Assembly: GCA_013076295.1 (NCBI GenBank)
Contig: RQOL01000486.1
Coordinates: forward strand, 1 to 64,000
Length of the DNA: 64,000 nt
DNA from: Sanderia malayensis
Taxonomy: Eukaryota; Cnidaria; Scyphozoa; Semaeostomeae; Pelagiidae
Direction of reading: 5' to 3'
Below, one piece after another: positions 19,116 to 31,168 of this stretch. The position numbers were made by a program, and so were the translations under genes. A model generated the notes under the pieces. The model saw only the letters and a list, made by a program, of their open reading frames with translations. It ran no database searches and was not told where the DNA came from. Position 1 is the stretch's first letter. Each line of letters begins with the position of its first letter.

Positions 19116-20285
19116 CTATTGAGATCCCAGCTTGTTCATTAACAGGTTTAAAGAGTGCCCCGCCTTTTCTTTGACCTTAGACATTATCGGACAATCTCTT
19201 GCATCAGCTGAGTGACAATACTCTTCAGCAGTAAGATTTGCTTTAAAACAGTTAACACATTTATAAGTGGACGCTGTACAATCTCGTGAATTATGGTTCT
19301 CTGCGCACTTCATACAAACTGGCAAATCAGCTTTGCATGCTTTATAAAAGTGACCGATCGCTTGGCATTTATTACACCTGCGTACATGCAGCTGATCATA
19401 TACCTTGCACAAGTGGAGGCCAACTAATAACTTATCTTTGTTCTCCTTAATAAGATGAGGCATGCCTATGGATACTCTGGCGAATGCTTGAAACACATTG
19501 GCATTGCTTTTAACTTGTTTTACGGAAAATACATTGAACTGATCAGAAATGTTACCATTCAGAAATACAGGGTTGATAAATCTGTTTTGACCTAAAATTA
19601 TTTCTGTCGCCTCTTCTTTACTATGTTCTTTGGTAAATCCGACAATGGATATCACAGTGGACTTAACTTTAGGTGTGAGAACTTCGATATCTTTTTGTTC
19701 TACAAACTCCTTTAGTTTGTCGCGAGATTTCTCTGACGAGCAGGCAACAACTAAATCTCCCTTCTTATCTTTGAATGTTCTGTTGATGTTAATATCCTTC
19801 TGAATTACAAGGTCCTCCACGGCTAGAGCATTGGAATTATCGCTGTCAACATCACCAGAATTTTTTACAAGAAGATATGACTCAACCAAGACTGATTTTA
19901 CTCTCTCTACCCTGTCCTCATCACACCAAAGATTTCTGGACGTGTCATCTATACAGGGTTGCTGCAGCTTTGACGTTATCATTTTCTTTAGTTGCTGCAT
20001 CTCATCGCAAAGAGCTTTCACAGTGTTCTGAAGAACTTCTAGTTTGGTTGATTCATTATTTGCCAAAGAGAGTTCAAATGAGGTTAAACATGCATCACAT
20101 AAAAACATGAAGTTCCTTTTAGTTGGACTGGCATTGAATAATTTAACCATAGATGAGGAACCCCACTTTTCAGATTGTGATTGAGTTGAGCAACAACTAT
20201 GAAACTTTGAATTGCACAATCTGCAAACAGTTATTTCCATATCGAGCACTGACTTATTGCAAGAGTTACATGTTCCGTTTTCCAT
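19116..20285 (-). CDS. LINE 1 ORF1: PHD-finger and CCHC nucleic-acid-binding protein
   Basis: A 389-codon frame from the ATG at 20285. The frame is open 19 codons further up, but the start MENGTCNSC fits the family best. The N terminus has a PHD-like zinc ligand series (CNSCNKS, CRLCNSKFHSCC, then CDACL) within the first 75 residues. A heptad-like helix follows (LEVLQNTVKALCDEMQQLKK). The C terminus has gag-type knuckles (CNKCQAIGHFYKAC, CMKCAENHNSRDC and a further CxxC). Such ORF1 proteins bind the LINE RNA and form particles. The stop at 19116-19118 lies 2 bases before the ORF2 ATG at 19113, consistent with coupled translation. Confidence 0.82.
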   Translation of the reverse strand: MENGTCNSCNKSVLDMEITVCRLCNSKFHSCCSTQSQSEKWGSSSMVKLFNASPTKRNFMFLCDACLTSFELSLANNESTKLEVLQNTVKALCDEMQQLKKMITSKLQQPCIDDTSRNLWCDEDRVERVKSVLVESYLLVKNSGDVDSDNSNALAVEDLVIQKDININRTFKDKKGDLVVACSSEKSRDKLKEFVEQKDIEVLTPKVKSTVISIVGFTKEHSKEEATEIILGQNRFINPVFLNGNISDQFNVFSVKQVKSNANVFQAFARVSIGMPHLIKENKDKLLVGLHLCKVYDQLHVRRCNKCQAIGHFYKACKADLPVCMKCAENHNSRDCTASTYKCVNCFKANLTAEEYCHSADARDCPIMSKVKEKAGHSLNLLMNKLGSQ

Positions 20286-20342
20286 TACTTGCCAGACATT
20301 CGTTGTCCAGCTGTACAGTAAGCAAGCGCCACTGTAATACAA

Positions 20343-21339
20343 CGATCAGGCAGAAAAATGAAGGTTGAGGTTAGAGTTGTAAAAAGTCAATATAAAAGGG
20401 AAAAAAAAGAAAGAAAAAATTTTTTCTTTATGTTTCAACTCTCTATATTTACAATAAAATTATCCAAACGTTAGTATTTACAGTTAAAAATTCCTTAGTT
20501 GCAAAAGAGGAAAAGACATACAAGTAAGAGAAAAAAGAAGACATATTATTAAAAAAAAAGAAGACTTTCAAAAAGGATTAAACAAGGACATAACACTAAT
20601 TTTTTATGATTAAAGAGTTTATATTTATAATAAAATGTTGCAGCATATGCAAATGGGTATTTACAGTAATATCAAAAAAAAGGTATCGAGAAAAAAAAAA
20701 AAGAGAAAAGAAAGTGGTACAAAAAAGAAAATATCCTTCTCCAGGTATAGAACTTCACCTCTACCGGCTTTCGCGTTAAACTTCTTCCTAAATTTGATAC
20801 TAAGATCAATATTCATCTAATTCCACTGCTCCACAGCTAGGCCCTACACCTTTTTAGTATTTTATTGCAATTTTTAGCTTTTACTGGCTATTTAAGGCTT
20901 TACCAAGTAATCAATACTGAAAACAAGGTTACAATCTTGCTAATATACTCTATTACCTACAAAACAGTGAATAAGGTCCTAAAACATCCAAACTTCTTTC
21001 CCTGGAAAAATCACGTCTCATCGCTAACACAATTCAATTCAATTCAATTTCAATTCATTTACTATATATATATATAGTAACTTTTTGGAATTTTTTAGAT
21101 TGTTTCCAAACGTGTGGCAAAATATGCCATACGTAGAGGAAAGTATCTGGACGGTGATGAAACCTTTGTGACCGGACTGGTTCCGGGGGGGGGGGCCGCC
21201 TCATTAATGAAAATCTCTTTGCCTTCAGTACTAAAATGAAACTTCAGAGGATTGTAACAGCTGGAGTTTGAAATGTTAAGCTCCCATATTCATAGCATAA
21301 ATAGACGACGTCAATACGTATTTGTTAGCAAAGTTTGAG
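20343..21339. other. AT-rich spacer with simple repeats, no gene
   Basis: No credible coding region. It contains A-rich and purine-rich stretches, a perfect 20-bp palindrome at 20410-20429 (AAAGAAAAAA and its complement), and two loosely similar segments near 20,443 and 20,621. Further on are a (CAATT)n tract at 21030-21057, a TA tract at 21062-21076 and a run of about twelve G near 21,186. The part next to 20,342 may include the 5' untranslated region of LINE 1. Confidence 0.6.
21030..21076. repeat. (CAATT)n and (TA)n microsatellite
   Basis: About five copies of CAATT, one expanded by a T, are followed by ATTTACTATATATATATATA. This is simple sequence with no sign of function. Confidence 0.85.
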
Positions 21340-22260
21340 CCTCTTTCTCAGATTGAGATTAAAGTTCACATTCGTTGAAAGTTATTGACTTCAGTATGGG
21401 AAAAATTTCGCCATCATCCTGCACAAAGCATAGTGAAGATACATAGACGCAAAAATTATGTTTAAACACCAGCAACGGGTACACCATTGTCAAAAACATT
21501 TGTTTGTCTTATCGGAAACGAGGCTCAAAATACAGGCGGCCAAACTTACTTTAGGGTTCAATATGGGAAAAAGTGCCGAAAAATTGAATAAATAATCAAA
21601 AATGGAATATTTCAGATAAATCTTTTAAATTGCCGTCACATATATATTGAAGGACTATACAGATATGACCGTATTATCTGTTTCATATGTGAAACGTGGC
21701 GAAAGCCATTGAGGCCTAAATTTATAAGGCTTCAGTACGGCAGTTTTTAATAATTTTCAAGACTTTATCAAAATCTCAAAAAAAGCAAACAAAGGATAAA
21801 GCTCTGAAACATGATGGTTCGATACCTTTCATGAGCATCCACAACTGACGCAGAGGAAAAATAAACATTCAAAACGAGGCCATGATAATAGGCATTTGAA
21901 ATTATAAGCCTTCAGTATGGAAAACTGTCAATTTTGAACAATCCGACAACAGATAACCCTGATACTTGTGCAAAAGAAACTTAACCACCTTTTTCACTTA
22001 ATCGATATATACCTCTCATTATAATGTGAACACAATTGTGAGAACGAGGCTACAGTTACACGTTTTTGAAAATATAAGCCTTCGGTAAGGGAAGAAATGG
22101 CGAACAATTCAATAAATGAACAACAATCGAATTTAAAAGATAAACATTTTAAACTTCAAGTACATATATATCTTTTTACAGTGCTCACCTGCGGGTGCTA
22201 CATATTCCATATTTCAAACGAGGCGAAAGTTATTGAGGGACAAAACCTTTTAAAAATGAT
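21340..22260. repeat. Diverged tandem satellite, period about 175 bp
   Basis: Two landmarks recur in register. 'TTCAGTATGGG' variants lie at about 21392, 21562, 21733, 21912 and 22078. 'GAAACGAGGC' variants, often followed by AAAGTTATTGAGG, lie at about 21515, 21692, 21875, 22043 and 22217. Spacings are 168-183. The five to six copies are strongly diverged from one another, so this is an old array. It is unrelated by eye to the 92-bp satellite that follows. Confidence 0.7.
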
Positions 22261-22470
22261 ACAAAAAAACCATCCCCATCTGATTAAGATGGGGTGGGTT
22301 GGAGCTTTTATCTCCTGTTACATATTAAATGCGGGTGGGCGGGTGGTCCAAACAAGAATTTCATGGGAGGGGTTGCAATGTTGTTACAAAAAGGGTGGTA
22401 TTATCCCTGTGAAAACTTTTCTGACACCTCTAGCTTAAAACTCATAAAGACTAGAGGATCGATAGGCTTT
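22261..22470. other. Spacer between the two satellites
   Basis: Contains G-rich stretches (GGGGTGGGTTGG at about 22291 and GCGGGTGGGCGGGTGG at about 22332) and no gene. A short open frame crossing it lies partly inside the diverged satellite and shows no protein-like features. Confidence 0.5.
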
Positions 22471-24937
22471 CATACTAATTGCACATCAATCCCCGTTATT
22501 ACAGCTGAAACAGGTAAAATACACATGCATTTGCTTGTTTTCAGTGACTTTAACATTAATCCACACTAAATACACATAAATCCACGTTATTACAGTGGAA
22601 ACTAAATGAAATACGCAAGCATTTGCTTGTTTTCAGTGATATTAACATTAATGCACACAAATTGCACATGAAGCCATGTTATTAGAGTTGAAACTAAGTG
22701 AAAGAAACATGCATTTACTTGTTTTCAGTGATATTAACGTTCATTTGTACTAATTGCACATGATCCAAGTTCTTACAGATGAAACTAAGTAAAAGACACG
22801 TGCATTTGCTTCTTTTTAGTGATATTACCATTAATGCACACAAATTGCACATGAAAACACGTTATTAGAGTTGAAACTAAGTGAAATACACATGCATTTA
22901 CTTGTTTTCAGTGATATTAACGTTCATTTGTACTAATTGCACATGATCCAAGTTCTTACAGATGAAACTAAGTAAAAGACACGTGCATTTGCTTCTTTTT
23001 AGTGATATTACCATTAATGCACACAAATTGCACATGAAAACACTTTATTAGAGTTGAAACTAAGTGAAATACACATGCAGTTACTTGCTTTCAGTGATAT
23101 TAACGTTTATTTGTACTAATTGCACATGATCCACTTTATTACAGCTGAAATTAAGTAAAAGACACATGCATTTGCTTGTTTTCAGTGATATTAACATTAA
23201 TGCACACAAATTAAACATGAATCCACGTTATTAGAGTTGAAACTAAGTGAAATACACATGCATTTGCTTGTTTTCAGTGACTTTAACAGTAATGCACACT
23301 AATTACACACAAATCCACGTTATTACAGTTGAAACTAAATGAAATATGCAAGCATTTGCTTGCTTTCAGTGATGTTAACATTAATGCACACAAATTGCAC
23401 TTCAAGCCATGTTATTAGAGTTGAAACTAGGTGAAAGACACATGCATTTACTTGTTTTCAGTGATATTAACGTTCAGTTGTACTAATTGGACATGATCCA
23501 CGTTATTACAGCTGAAACTAAGTAAAAGACACATGCATTTTCTTCTTTTCAGTGATATTACCATTAATGCAAACAAATTGCACATGAATACACGTTATTA
23601 GAGTTGAAGCTGAGTGAAATACACATGGAGTTACTTGCTTTCAGTGATATTAACATCCATTTATACTAATTGCACATCAATCCCCCTTATTACAGCTGAA
23701 ACAAGTAAAAGACACATGGATTTACTTGTTTTTAGTGATATTAACGTTCATTTGCACTAATTGCACATGATCACGTTATTACAGCGAAAACTAAGTAAAA
23801 GACATATGCATTTGCTTGTTTTCAGTGATATTAACATTAATCACACAATTACACATGAATCCACGTTATTAGAGTTGAAACTAATGAAATACACATGCAT
23901 TTGCTTGTTTTCAGTGATTTAACATTTTGCACACTAATTACACATAAATCCACGTTATTACAGTTGAAACTAAATGAAATACGCAAGCATTTGCTTGCTT
24001 TCAGTGACTTTAACATTAATGCACACTAATTACACATAAATCCACGTTATTACAGTTGAAACTAAATGAAATACGCAATCCTTTGTTTGTTTTCAGTGAT
24101 ATTAACGTTCATTCGTACTAATTGCACATGATCCACGTTATTACAGCGAAAACTAAGTAAAAGACATATGCATTTGCTTTTTTCAGTGATATTAACATTC
24201 ATTCACACTAATTGCCCACGAATTCACGTTATTACAACTGAAACTAAGTAAAAAACACATGGATTTCCTTGTTTTCAGTGACTTTAACATTAATGCACAC
24301 TAATTACACATAAATCCACGTTATTACAGTTGAAACTAAATGAAATACGCAATCGTTTGTTTGTTTTCACTGATATTAACGTTCATTCGCACATGATCCA
24401 TGTTATTACAGCTGAAACTAAGTAATAGACACATGCATTTGTTTGTTTTCAGTGATATTACCCTTAATGCACACAAATTCCACATGAATACTCGTTATTA
24501 GAGTTGAAACTAAGTGAAATACACATGTAGTTACTTGCTTTCAGTGATATTAATATCCATTCATACTAATTGCACATCCATCCCCGTTATTACAGCTGAA
24601 ACAAGTAAAAGACACATGGGTTTACTTGTTTTTAGTGATATTAACGTTCATTCGTACTAATTGCACATGATCCACGTTATTACAGCGAAAACTAAGTAAA
24701 AGACATATGCATTTGCTTGTTTTCAGTGATTATAACATCAATGCACACAAATTACACATGAATCCACGTTATTAGAGTTGAAACTAAATGAAATACACAT
24801 GCATTTGCTTGTTTTCAGTGACTTTAACATTAATGCACACTAATTACACATAAATCCACGTTATTACAGTTGAAAATAAATGAAATACGCAAGCATTTGC
24901 TTGTTTTCAGTGATATTAACATTGATGCACACAAATT
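22471..24937. repeat. Left edge of the ~92-bp satellite array
   Basis: Tandem monomers of about 92 bp begin near 22471 (CATACTAATTGCACATCAAT). Each monomer has a GTTATTA(G/C)AG(T/C)TGAAAC block, an ACATGCATTTGCTTG block, a TTTTCAGTGATATTAAC block and an AATGCACACAAATT block. Monomers differ by subtype, for example ...GCTGAAACTAAGTAAAAGAC versus ...GTTGAAACTAAATGAAATAC. Copies at this edge carry more substitutions and small deletions (for example around 23,770-23,930) than those further right. A block near 23,000-24,700 recurs near 28,470 and 33,320. Confidence 0.95.
24931..24937. repeat. Target-site duplication ACAAATT, left copy
   Basis: ACAAATT, part of the satellite monomer (GCACACAAATTGCAC), directly precedes the 3' end of LINE 2. 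The same seven bases follow the LINE at 27762-27768, where the monomer resumes at the matching point. Confidence 0.85.
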
Positions 24938-24957
24938 AATAATAATAATAATAATAA
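24938..24957. repeat. (AAT)n 3' tail of LINE 2
   Basis: About six AAT units end the element next to the left target-site duplication. CR1/L2-type LINEs often end in a short microsatellite rather than poly(A), so this supports the family call. Confidence 0.85.
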
Positions 24958-25076
24958 GAAGTTTTACCCACAGCTACTATTGCTTCAAAGTATCGATAGC
25001 AATTTGCACAGCTGTGGACAAATTTTGTAATAATGAATTTTTAAATATCTAGTGTGCTTAACTCTGATGATTTTTA

Positions 25077-27761
25077 TCACGTTATCTTGTAATTGAGGTT
25101 ATTGTAAAAGTTACACAAGTTTGTTGTCATTAAAAACGATTTTAGTTTACTTTTGAAGTCCTCTTTTTGTTCTATCAATCTTATATTCTCAGGCAAACTG
25201 TTCCAGATTTTCGGTCCTGCTCTTGAAAAAGCTCTTTCTCCATACTGTGTTTTACAGCTGTTTATTTTCAGTATGTTGTTACGTCTGTTTAAAATTTCAA
25301 CCGAATTCGTGAGTAACATTGGAGCACTTCCCCAAACACAATCGTGAGCAATTATGCAGATCTTAAAAATTATCCGTTCACGAACTTTTAACCAGTGCAT
25401 CTCATTGAATAGAGAAGATATTGATATTCTATCGAATTTTCTTTTGTAAAATATTTTTCTTATTGCTGCATTTTGTACAGATTGAAGTTTATTAATTAGT
25501 TTTGAGTTAATTCCGAAATAAAGAGAGTTGCAATAATCGAGCTTGGAGGAAACTAATGCAGAAATTAATATATTAAGGCATTCCTTTGGAACGAAACACT
25601 TAATCTTTGCAATTTGTCGAAGTATTTCAAAACAATGTGATGTTATTGTATTTACATGCTTTTCAAAACTAAGGTTTTTGTCGAGCCATACTCCCAAGTT
25701 CTTGGCATTGTCTACAAAGCGAATACATTCATTGTCAACAAATGTACCCTGAATTTGTATTAGTTTTGATGCAGATGGAGGGCTGAGAACTAAAATCTTT
25801 GTCTTCGATTTATTTAGTTTTAGAAAAAATTCTGACATCCATTTAGAGACAGAGTCAAGACACTTTTGAATGCTTTCTGTTAGAACATTGAATTGAAAAC
25901 TTGAATTAAAAGATTGAAATAGTTGATGGTCGTCGGCAAAGCCCAATACTTGAAATGCGTTCGACTGTATCAGAGGATAAAGCTGATTTATATAGACATT
26001 GAAAAGAATGGGTCCTAAAACAGATCCTTGTGGAATGCCGTAATCAAGTTTTGCAGAATCAGACAATGCGTTGTTCACTTTAACAGTTATTGATCTGTCT
26101 TTAAAAAATGAGGCAAACCATTTTAGTGCAGTGCCTTTTATTCCCATTTGTAAGTTTAGAATGTCTAATAGTTTGTCCTGATCAACAGTATCAAAAGCTG
26201 CACTTAGATCCAGTAAAAGTAGCACAGTTGAACATTTGTTGTCAAAACCCGTTGCGATACTCTCAGTCAAACTTAAGAGCAAATGTTCAGATGAATGACC
26301 TTTTTTATAGCCATATTGGTACTTGCAATCTAAGTTATTTGTATCGATATGGTTTTGTAGACGGCGTGCAACGCATCTTTCAATCAGTTTACTCACGTAG
26401 AGCAGGTTTGACACTGGTCTATAATTTTGACATAGGTCTCTATCCATAGTATCGTCTAGATGTTTAAGAAGAGGAGTCACAATTGCAGATTTCAAACCCT
26501 CAAAGGATCCACATTCCAGAGAAATGTTAACCAATTTAACCCAGAATGGTAGTAGCTGGTCAGTGAAATCAACTAAAACTTGTCTATTAAATGGGTCATT
26601 CGGGGAGCAGTTGACTTTGTTTGACTTTATAATGTTTAAAAGTTCTTCTTCTGTTGTAGGTTCAAATTTGGTAAGTGTATTGCAATTTGGAAAATTATTA
26701 AAAAGGTGAGTAGTTCCAAGGTTTGTAGACTCTTTGAATGATGTACGTATATCCTGAACTTTTTTCTTGAAATATTCTAGGAAATTATTTGCTAAAGAAT
26801 GATTATTACAACTTGTAATAGATGGTGAGTGGGATTCGGGCTTGGTAAGTGATGTTGTTAGTTGGAATAGAGTTTTCATTTTATTTGTAGAGAGCTTAAT
26901 TTTATTTCTATAGTATTGCATTTTCTTTGATTTTGCTAAAGCTGTTGTCTGAGATGTTAGTCTAATGAATTCATTTTTGTTTGTTTCATTTCGGGTTCGT
27001 TGATATAGTTTCTCTGCCCTGCGTCTCAATTTACGGAGATCGCTATATTCATTGTCAAACCATGGTGCTCTCTCGACTACCTTCACTCTTTTTTCAAGAA
27101 GTGGTGCATGCTTATCAAGTAATTGACGTAATTTTCTGTTGTAGTTTCCAACTATGCTGCCCATATCTTCATCTAATTTTATCGTGTTCAAAATGTCTTG
27201 TAATTCATTTCCAAATTCGTCTTTGTTAATAGAATACGTCTTTCTATATGCTATTTTTCTATAATGAATTTCTCTGCATGTTGACGTAATCTTAAATGAA
27301 ATTAACTTGTGATCACTTAATTCTACATTGTGAATTGTTGTTGAAGAAAGATTCAGTTCATCATGTTTACATATCACCAAATCAAGGGTATGACCACCAA
27401 CATGGGTTGGACCAGTGACGTATTGAGACAGGTTGAAAAGGGTAAGAAGTTGGTTAAATTCTTTTGTAAGGTTGTTATTTACATTATCAAAATGGATGTT
27501 GAAATCACCTGTCACAATGTATTTCTCATTACATGATGTCAATGTTTCCAGTAACTTAGTAAACTCAGACAAGAATATGCTTTGAGGCTCATAGATTATT
27601 CGATAAATAACAACAAGTAGAATCGAGCTTTGTGATTCTTGCAATAATTTGATAATGCAACACTCAAATGTTTGGTACGTGGATACTGGAATTTGTTTAT
27701 ACATCAATGTGTTTTTCATTAAAATACCAACTCCGCCACCTATTTCTTTTTGTCTGTTCTG
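25077..27761 (-). pseudogene. LINE 2 ORF2: endonuclease (truncated) and intact reverse transcriptase
   Basis: The frame is open from the first base of the insertion at 27761 (beginning QNRQKEIGGGVGILM) to the stop at 25077, about 894 codons without interruption. The first part of the endonuclease is missing, but GDFNIHFD and LSDHKLI remain. The RT is complete: NYRPVSNL, motif A in DLSAAFDTVD (about 26,200), YGIPQGSVLGPILFN, and motif C in FADDHQLF (about 25,940). The C-terminal block RAFSRAGPKIWNSLPENI matches LINE 1. With no endonuclease N terminus and no ORF1 it cannot move by itself. The uninterrupted frame points to a recent insertion. Confidence 0.9.
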
Positions 27762-27768
27762 ACAAATT
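27762..27768. repeat. Target-site duplication ACAAATT, right copy
   Basis: It follows the 5' truncation point of LINE 2. The satellite continues as GCAAATCAAGCC, matching the monomer position interrupted at 24937. Confidence 0.85.
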
Positions 27769-27819
27769 GCAAATCAAGCCATGTTATTAGAGTTGAAACT
27801 AAGTGAAAGACATGCATTT

Positions 27820-30800
27820 ACTTGTTTTCAGGGATATTAACGTTCATTTGTACTAATTGCACATCATCCACGTTATTACAGCTGAAACTAAGTAAAAGAC
27901 ACATGTATTTGCTTCTTTTCAGTGATATTACCATTAATGCACACAAATTGCACATGAAAACACGTTATTAGAGTTGAAACTAAATGAAATACACATGCAT
28001 TTACTTGTTTTCAGTGATATTAACGTTCATTTGTACTAATTGCAGATGATCCACGTTATTACAGCTGAAACTAAGTAAAAGACACATGCATTTGCTTGTT
28101 TTCACTGATATTACCCTTAATGCACACAAATTGCACATGAATACACGTTATTAGAGTTGAAACTAAGTGAAATACACATGCAGGTACTTGCTTTCAGTGA
28201 TATTAACATCCATTCATACTAATTGCACATCAATCCCCATTCATACAGCTGAAACAAGTAAAAGACACATGGATTTACTTGTTTTTAGTGATATTAACGT
28301 TCATTTGTACTCATTGCACATGATCCACGTTATTACAACGAAAACTAAGTGAAAGACACATGCATTTGCTTGTTTTCAGTGATATTAACGTTCATTTGTA
28401 CTAATTGCACATGATCCATGTTATTACAGCTGAAACTAAGTAAAAGACACATGCATTTGCTTCTTTTCAGTGATATTACCATTAATGCACACAAATTGCA
28501 CATGAAAACACTTTATTAGAGTTGAAACTAACTGAAATACACATGCAGTTACTTGCTTTCAGTGATATTAACGTTTATTTGTACTAATTGCACATGATCC
28601 ACGTTATTACAGCTGAAATTAAGTAAAAGACACATGCATTTGCTTGTTTTCAGTGATATTAACATTAATGCACACAAATTAAACATGAATCCACGTTATT
28701 AGAGTTGAAACTAAGTGAAATACACATGCATTTGCTTGTTTTCAGTGACTTTAACAGTAATGCACACTAATTACACATAAATCCACGTTATTACAGTTGA
28801 AACTAAATGAAATATGCAAGCATTTGCTTGCTTTCAGTGATGTTAACATTAATGCACACAAATTGCACTTCAAGCCATGTTATTAGAGTTGAAACTAGGT
28901 GAAAGACACATGCATTTACTTGTTTTCAGTGATATTAACGTTCAGTTGTACTAATTGGACATGATCCACGTTATTACAGCTGAAACTAAGTAAAAGACAC
29001 ATGCATTTTCTTCTTTTCAGTGATATTACCATTAATGCAAACAAATTGCACATGAATACACGTTATTAGAGTTGAAGCTGAGTGAAATACACATGGAGTT
29101 ACTTGCTTTCAGTGATATTAACATCCATTTATACTAATTGCACATCAATCCCCCTTATTACAGCTGAAACAAGTAAAAGACACATGGATTTACTTGTTTT
29201 TAGTGATATTAACGTTCATTTGCACTAATTGCACATGATCCACGATATTACAGCGAAAACTAAGTAAAAGACATATGCATTTGCTTGTTTTCAGTGATAT
29301 TAACATTAATGCACACAAATTACACATGAATCCACGTTATTAGAGTTGAAACTAAATGAAATACACATGCATTTGCTTGTTTTCAGTGACTTTAACATTT
29401 TTGCACACTAATTACACATAAATCCAAGTTATTACAGTTGAAACTAAACGAAATACGCAAGCATTTGCTTGCTTTCAGTGACTTTAACATTAATGCACAC
29501 TAATTACACATAAATCCACGTTATTACAGTTGAAACTAAATGAAATACGCAATCATTTGTTTGTTTTCAGTGATATTAACGTTCATTCGTACTAATTGCA
29601 CATGATCCACGTTATTACAGTGAAAACTAAGTAAAAGACATATGCATTTGCTTATTTTCAGTGATATTAACATTCATTCACACTAATTGCCCACGAATTC
29701 ACGTTATTACAACTGAAACTAAGTAAAAAACAAATGCATTTCCTTGTTTTCAGTGACTTTAATATTAATGGACACTAATTACACAGAAATCCACGTTATT
29801 ACAGTTGAAACTAAATGAAATACGCAATCGTTTGTTTGTTTTCAGTGATATTAACGTTCATTCATACTAATTGCACATGATCCATGTTATTACAGCTGAA
29901 ACTAAGTAATACACACATGCATTTGTTTGTTTTCAGTGATATTACCCTTAATGCACACAAATTGCACATGAATACACGTTATTAGAGTTGAAACTACGTG
30001 AAATACACATGCAGTTACTTGCTTTCAGTGATATTAACATCCATTCATACTAATTGCACATCAATCCCTGTTATTACAGCTGAAACAAGTAAAAGACACA
30101 TGGATTTACTTGTTTTTAGTGATATCAACGTTCATTCGTACTAATTGCACATGATCCATGTTACTACAGCTGAAACTAAGTAAAAGACACATGCATTTGC
30201 TTGTTTTCACTGATATTACCCTTAATGCACACAAATTGCACATGAATACACGTTATTAGAGTTGAAACTAAGTGAAATACACATGCAGGTACTTGCTTTC
30301 AGTGATATTAACATCCATTCATACTAATTGCACATCAATCCCCGTTATTACAGCTGAAACAAGTAAAAGACACATGGATTTACTTGTTTTTAGTGATATT
30401 AATGTTCATTCGTACTAGTTGCACATGATCCACGTTATTACAGTGAAAACTAAGTAAAAGACATGCATTTGCTTGTTTTCAGTGATATTAACATTAATGC
30501 ACACAAATTACACATGAATCCACGTTATTAGAGTTGAAACTAAATGAAATACACATGCATTTGCTTGTTTTCAGTGACTTTAACATTAATGCACACTAAT
30601 TACACATAAATCCACGCTATTATAGTTGAAACTAAATGAAATACGGAAGCATTTGCTTGTTTTCAGTGATGTTAACTTTAATGCACACAAATCGCACATC
30701 AAGCCATGTTATTAGAGTTGAAACTAAGTGAAAGACATATGCATTTACTTGTTTTCAGTGATATTAACGTTCATTTGTACTAATTGCACATGATCCACGT

Positions 30801-31168
30801 TATTACAGCTGAAACTAAGTAAAAGACACATGCTTTTGCTTGTTTTCAGTGATATTAACATTAATGCTCACAAATTACACATGAATCCGCGTTATTATAG
30901 TTGAAACTAAATGAAATACATATGCATTTGCTTGTTTTCAGTGATATTAACATTAATGCACACAAATTACACATGAATCCACGTTATTAGAGTTGAAACT
31001 AAATGAAATACACATGCATTTGCTTGTTTTCAGTGATGTTAACATTAATGCACACAAATTGCACATCAAGCCATGTTATTAGAGTTGAAACTAAGTGAAA
31101 GACACATGCATTTGCTTCTTTTCAGTGATATTACCATTAATGCACACAAATTGCACATGAAAACACTT
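27820..31168. repeat. Higher-order block A, first copy (repeated at +4,853)
   Basis: About 3.35 kb that recurs at 32,673-36,021. Markers at 27829 (CAGGGATATTAAC), 28025 (TAATTGCAGATGATCC context), 28231 (CAATCCCCATTCATACAGCT) and 28388 all reappear exactly 4,853 bases later. Between the copies, shorter units with the CAGGGATATTAAC marker recur at 31215, 32040 and 32682 (825 and 642 apart, or about nine and seven monomers). Confidence 0.85.

Larger units (their letters stand above)
16440..20342 (-). mobile_element. LINE 1: CR1/L2/Jockey-type non-LTR retrotransposon, two ORFs
   Basis: A near full-length element on the minus strand: ORF1 (20285-19116) with PHD-like and CCHC zinc motifs, then ORF2 (19113-16564) with an endonuclease and a reverse transcriptase. 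It lies at the right end of the Maverick, so it inserted beside or into it. The 5' boundary is uncertain, since AT-rich sequence continues past 20,342, and the 3' end probably lies near the TA tract at 16,440. ORF2 shares its C-terminal block (RAFTTAGPKIWNNLPFELKT) with the second LINE in the window but is clearly diverged from it. Confidence 0.9.
24938..27761 (-). mobile_element. LINE 2: 5'-truncated CR1/L2-type retrotransposon inside the satellite
   Basis: A 2,824-bp minus-strand insertion bounded by the 7-bp duplication ACAAATT. The 3' end (low coordinates) is an (AAT)n tract. The 5' end is cut inside the endonuclease coding region, the usual result of incomplete target-primed reverse transcription. 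The satellite resumes in register on the other side, so the insertion is later than the array around it. No copy of the LINE is present in the duplicated satellite blocks to the right. Confidence 0.95.

Noticed and set aside
16564..20342. Host gene with PHD finger and endonuclease
   Set aside because: The ORF1-ORF2 arrangement, gag knuckles, APE endonuclease and RT motifs define a LINE.
22097..22438. 113-codon open frame
   Set aside because: It lies across the diverged 175-bp satellite and a G-rich spacer, with no domain, composition or context of a gene.
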